From: Hyphomicrobiales bacterium
GTDB lineage: Bacteria > Pseudomonadota > Alphaproteobacteria > Rhizobiales > Beijerinckiaceae
Reading direction: 5' to 3'
NCBI GenBank assembly: GCA_025363375.1
Contig: JANYDZ010000735.1
Location: 1-7,434, forward strand
Length of the DNA stretch: 7,434 nt
Positions 6,729-7,434 of this stretch are shown piece by piece. Made by a program: the position numbers and the translations under genes. How positions within the stretch are numbered: position 1 is the stretch's first letter; every line of letters begins with the position of its first letter. Under the pieces are notes generated by a model, which did no database searches, was not told the DNA's origin, and was given only the letters and a program-made list of their open reading frames with translations.

Positions 6729-6785
6729 AACGTTCGATTGCCGCCGCTTTCGATAGCCCAGGGCGAGCGCCGTGCGCAAGGCGGG

Positions 6786-7434
6786 CTATTTTTTCGGGCT
6801 CACATCCTTCATCCGCAACTTCTCGTATTCGGCTTGTACGACATCGGCGCCGTAGACGCGCTCCAGACGCCGCACGGTAAAGTGGCCGCGCGCGATCGAC
6901 TGGAAATGGTCGATGAAGGCGTAGTTCACGGCCGCGCCGCCGACCGCGCCGATCACCGGCACCATTTGCGCCGCCATTTTCTGCGAGACGACAATGCCGA
7001 AGCGTCCGGCGATCAACGCGATCAATTTGACGAGGATGGGCGCGCTCTCGTCGACGACGCCTTTTTGCAGCATGTATCTGGCGGCTTCCGAGACGGTCTG
7101 CGCGAGCGCGGCGCGGATGGCGAAATATGAACTTTCGAGATTGTCGTCGTCGGGGGAGCGGCCGCCGAGAGCAAACACCTGCAGGCAGGCGAGGCTGGTT
7201 TCCGGAGTTTCGAGGTCCTCGCCTTCGGCGCGCGCGATATCGGCGATGGAGCGCAGCATGAGCAGGGTGGAGGCCGGCAATTCCACCGGCAAAGCGGAAA
7301 AGCCGAAGGCGCCGCCGATGGCGCCGGAGCCCATGGCCATGGCCTTGTGCAGGCCGCGCGAAGCCGGGCGCCGGCGCGCGTTCATGCTGCGCAGGGCGGC
7401 GCGCATGGCGACACGCAGCGCCATGGTCGTCGCG
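6786..7434 (-). CDS. EcsC-family protein, N-terminus cut by right edge
   Basis: The visible part is a member of the EcsC protein family. The family is named from Bacillus EcsC, which is encoded with an ABC transporter, and its biochemical role is not established. Signature segments counted from the ATG at 7424 are GSGAIGGAFGFSALPVELP (32-50) followed by MLRSIADIARAEGEDL, and the late MVPVIGAVGGAAVNYAFIDH (154-173) leading to the amphipathic FQSIARGHFTVRRLERVYG. The Gly/Ala-rich stretches may associate with membrane. The reading frame is still open at base 7434, and family members normally have several tens of residues before this point, so the ATG at 7424 is probably internal and the start lies outside. 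The gene ends with TAG at 6788, 67 bases before SBP3 on the same strand, so read-through into the transport block is possible. It may just as well be an unrelated housekeeping neighbour. Confidence 0.85.
   Translation of the reverse strand, partial: ATTMALRVAMRAALRSMNARRRPASRGLHKAMAMGSGAIGGAFGFSALPVELPASTLLMLRSIADIARAEGEDLETPETSLACLQVFALGGRSPDDDNLESSYFAIRAALAQTVSEAARYMLQKGVVDESAPILVKLIALIAGRFGIVVSQKMAAQMVPVIGAVGGAAVNYAFIDHFQSIARGHFTVRRLERVYGADVVQAEYEKLRMKDVSPKK

Noticed and set aside
6753..6795. Terminator-like stem (ATAGCCC / GGGCTAT) followed by a T-run on the plus strand
   Set aside because: No plus-strand gene ends here. The T-run is the Lys-Lys codons before the EcsC stop read from the other strand, and in the EcsC direction no T-tract follows the stem, so it is probably chance.
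5759..6880. 373-residue plus-strand open frame opposite SBP3
   Set aside because: It crosses the SBP3 gene, both of its flanking gaps and both neighbouring gene ends, and finishes in a run of Arg; it is a shadow of the SBP3 codon pattern.

Overview
The window is GC-rich bacterial DNA with dense gene packing, purine-rich Shine-Dalgarno sites and gene families that are expanded in Alphaproteobacteria: NMT1/THI5-like substrate-binding proteins, a TctC/Bug-type solute receptor and an EcsC-family protein of the alphaproteobacterial kind. A Hyphomicrobiales (Rhizobiales) origin, for example a Bradyrhizobium- or Beijerinckiaceae-like genome, is the best guess. It rests on family resemblance and composition only, because no rRNA or other marker gene is present.

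Layout, left to right: (1) 1-343, minus: N-terminal part of an indolepyruvate:ferredoxin oxidoreductase alpha-subunit-like protein, running off the left edge, with an apparent 1-base deletion near 111-115. (2) 346-1743, minus: exported M20-family metallopeptidase, ending 2 bases before the oxidoreductase start. (3) 1744-1849: divergent intergenic region. (4) 1850-2806, plus: Sec-exported NMT1/THI5-like substrate-binding protein (SBP1). (5) 2859-6718, minus: a tight four-gene block. Read in transcription order it holds an NMT1/THI5-like SBP without a signal peptide (SBP3), a Tat-signal SBP closely related to SBP1 (SBP2), a TctC-type solute receptor and an SMP-30/gluconolactonase-like hydrolase. 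(6) 6786 to the right edge, minus: EcsC-family protein cut by the edge.

The genes look like an accessory catabolic or uptake locus: four binding-protein-fold genes from two transporter classes, a cytoplasmic lactonase-type enzyme, a periplasmic amide/peptide hydrolase and a thiamine-diphosphate 2-oxoacid oxidoreductase. No permease, ATPase, TctA/TctB or regulator gene lies inside the window, so partners must be outside or shared. A joint pathway (capture and hydrolysis of a conjugated organic acid or amino acid, then ferredoxin-linked 2-oxoacid oxidation) is an inference, and the substrate cannot be read from sequence. No RNA gene, CRISPR array, insertion sequence or long repeat was seen, and no stretch over 300 bases lacks a gene.
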